NCBI RefSeq assembly: GCF_014467055.1
Contig: NZ_CP060696.1
Location: forward strand, 558,001-622,000
DNA: 64,000 nucleotides
Source of the DNA: Caproicibacterium amylolyticum
GTDB lineage: Bacteria; Bacillota; Clostridia; Oscillospirales; Acutalibacteraceae
Direction: 5' to 3'
Positions 63,147-64,000 of this stretch are shown one piece after another; position 1 is the first letter of the stretch; every line of letters begins with the position of its first letter. The position numbers were made by a program, and so were the translations under genes. The notes beneath the pieces are model-generated. The model ran no database searches. It worked only from the letters and a program-made list of their open reading frames with translations, and had not been told where the DNA came from.

Positions 63147-64000
63147 ATGAAACTTGCGCAGGCAAAGGAAGCCTTTTTGATGGGTACAATGAATGAGAAG
63201 ATAAAACATATTTATGCCTGTGGGGATGAGGACTGCGAAACAACCATACAGCGCTATGCGGATGCGGTTAATTGCTTTGCTTCCCTTTATGGTGAAAACC
63301 GTGAGGTTTCCGTGTTCAGCGCGCCGGGGCGCACAGAAATCGGCGGCAACCATACAGACCATCAGCGCGGTCATGTGCTGGCGGCAGCAGTAAATCTGGA
63401 TGTCATTGCAGTTGTTTCCCGCAATGAGGACTACAAAATCCGCATCAAGTCGCAGGGGTACCCGGAGGATGAAATTGACCTAACAAATCTTGCTGTGCAG
63501 GAAAACGAAAAGAACGGAAGCAAAGGGCTGATTCGCGGAATTGCAAACCGTTTTATCGAAATGGGCTATCCGGTTTCCGGTTTTGACGCGTATACCACCT
63601 CGCAGGTGCTCAGCGGCAGCGGCCTTTCCAGCAGCGCAGCGTTTGAGGTGCTGGTCGGTACGATTATCAATGCGCTGTTCTGCTCCGGTAAGGAAAGCGC
63701 TATGAAAATCGCGCAGGTGGGGAAGTATGCCGAGAACGTTTACTTCGGCAAGCCCAGTGGCCTGATGGATCAGGCGGCAAGCAGCGTTGGAGGCTTTGTG
63801 GCAATCGACTTTGCGGACAAGGACAAGCCCAAGGCCCAGCAAGTGGACTTTGACCTGAACTCTTGCGGTTACGCGCTTTGTATTATCGACACCCACGCAA
63901 GCCACGCCGACCTGACGCCGGACTACGCGGCGATTCCGGAAGAAATGAAGAAAGTTGCTGCTCACTTTGGCAAGGAAGTTCTCAGTGAGGTGCCGGAAAC
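63147..64000 (+). CDS. galK: Galactokinase, 3' end cut by window edge
   Basis: It phosphorylates galactose to galactose 1-phosphate, the first step of the Leloir pathway. The visible 284 residues include the galactokinase signature Gly-Arg-Thr-Glu-Ile-Gly-Gly-Asn-His-Thr-Asp-His-Gln-Arg-Gly (about 65-79), the GHMP ATP-binding loop Leu-Ser-Gly-Ser-Gly-Leu-Ser-Ser-Ser-Ala-Ala and a long insertion-free GHMP fold. The Asn-His-Thr-Asp-His variant (usually Glu-His-Thr-Asp-Tyr) is common in Clostridia. The ATG at 63147 has GAGGAG 9 bases upstream. Later Leloir genes likely follow outside the window. Confidence 0.95.
   Translation, partial: MKLAQAKEAFLMGTMNEKIKHIYACGDEDCETTIQRYADAVNCFASLYGENREVSVFSAPGRTEIGGNHTDHQRGHVLAAAVNLDVIAVVSRNEDYKIRIKSQGYPEDEIDLTNLAVQENEKNGSKGLIRGIANRFIEMGYPVSGFDAYTTSQVLSGSGLSSSAAFEVLVGTIINALFCSGKESAMKIAQVGKYAENVYFGKPSGLMDQAASSVGGFVAIDFADKDKPKAQQVDFDLNSCGYALCIIDTHASHADLTPDYAAIPEEMKKVAAHFGKEVLSEVPE

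Overview
The window looks like chromosomal DNA of an anaerobic, plant-polysaccharide-degrading Firmicute of class Clostridia, most likely of the Oscillospiraceae/Ruminococcaceae type. This is inferred from AGGAGG-type ribosome sites, mid-range GC with AT-rich intergenic stretches, a type III glutamine synthetase, a membrane pyrophosphatase, small DUF4250 and DUF6440 proteins, and YesMN/Lpl-type sugar-uptake regulation. Nothing in the sequence proves the genus. No rRNA, tRNA, CRISPR array, prophage or insertion sequence was seen.

Layout. 1-2.2 kb: the start of an AraC-type regulator (minus) and a divergent GH31 glycosidase. 2.2-12.1 kb: a chemoreceptor with a frameshifted start, a flavodoxin-like reductase, a frameshifted ECF sigma factor with a candidate membrane anti-sigma partner, a secreted metallophosphoesterase, and a VanRS-like two-component system followed by a D,D-carboxypeptidase. 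12.2-29.1 kb: a glycan-utilisation island with an AraC regulator, GH39 xylosidase, YesM/YesN two-component system, CUT1 ABC transporter with lipoprotein, GH130 phosphorylase, GH38 alpha-mannosidase, an orphan solute-binding protein and a GH3 enzyme. 29.2-33.8 kb: a TetR regulator and the FMN-riboswitch-controlled ribD-ribE-ribBA-ribH operon. 33.9-40.0 kb: a second GH3 enzyme, a DUF6440 protein, and uxuA-gntR-uxuB for hexuronate catabolism behind a perfect 30-bp palindrome. 40.3-45.7 kb: YitT, an ArsR-like regulator, a HAD phosphatase, a methyltransferase and glnN with an attenuator-like leader. 45.9-64 kb: mostly housekeeping and small hypothetical genes: a membrane protein, ftsH, a C_GCAxxG_C_C protein, a heptad-repeat coiled coil, DUF4250, hppA, YjbQ, NUDIX, AraC, a D-2-hydroxyacid dehydrogenase, a WYL regulator, a YihY-type membrane protein, EamA and MATE transporters, and the 5' part of galK.

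How it fits together. Extracellular oligosaccharides appear to be sensed by YesM/YesN, imported by the binding-protein transporter, and cut in the cytoplasm by GH38 and GH130 (mannosides) and by GH39, GH31 and GH3 enzymes (xylosides and glucosides). UxuAB takes up uronates from pectin or xylan. The strongest candidates for unreported biology are regulatory: the 11-bp-spaced direct repeats at both ends of the VanRS-like locus, the 21-bp element shared by yesMN and its transporter, the glnN leader, and a terminator hairpin whose 3' arm is also the ribosome-binding site of a small two-gene unit. Three otherwise intact genes carry single-base lesions near their starts or in a homopolymer; these need read-level checking before any biological reading.
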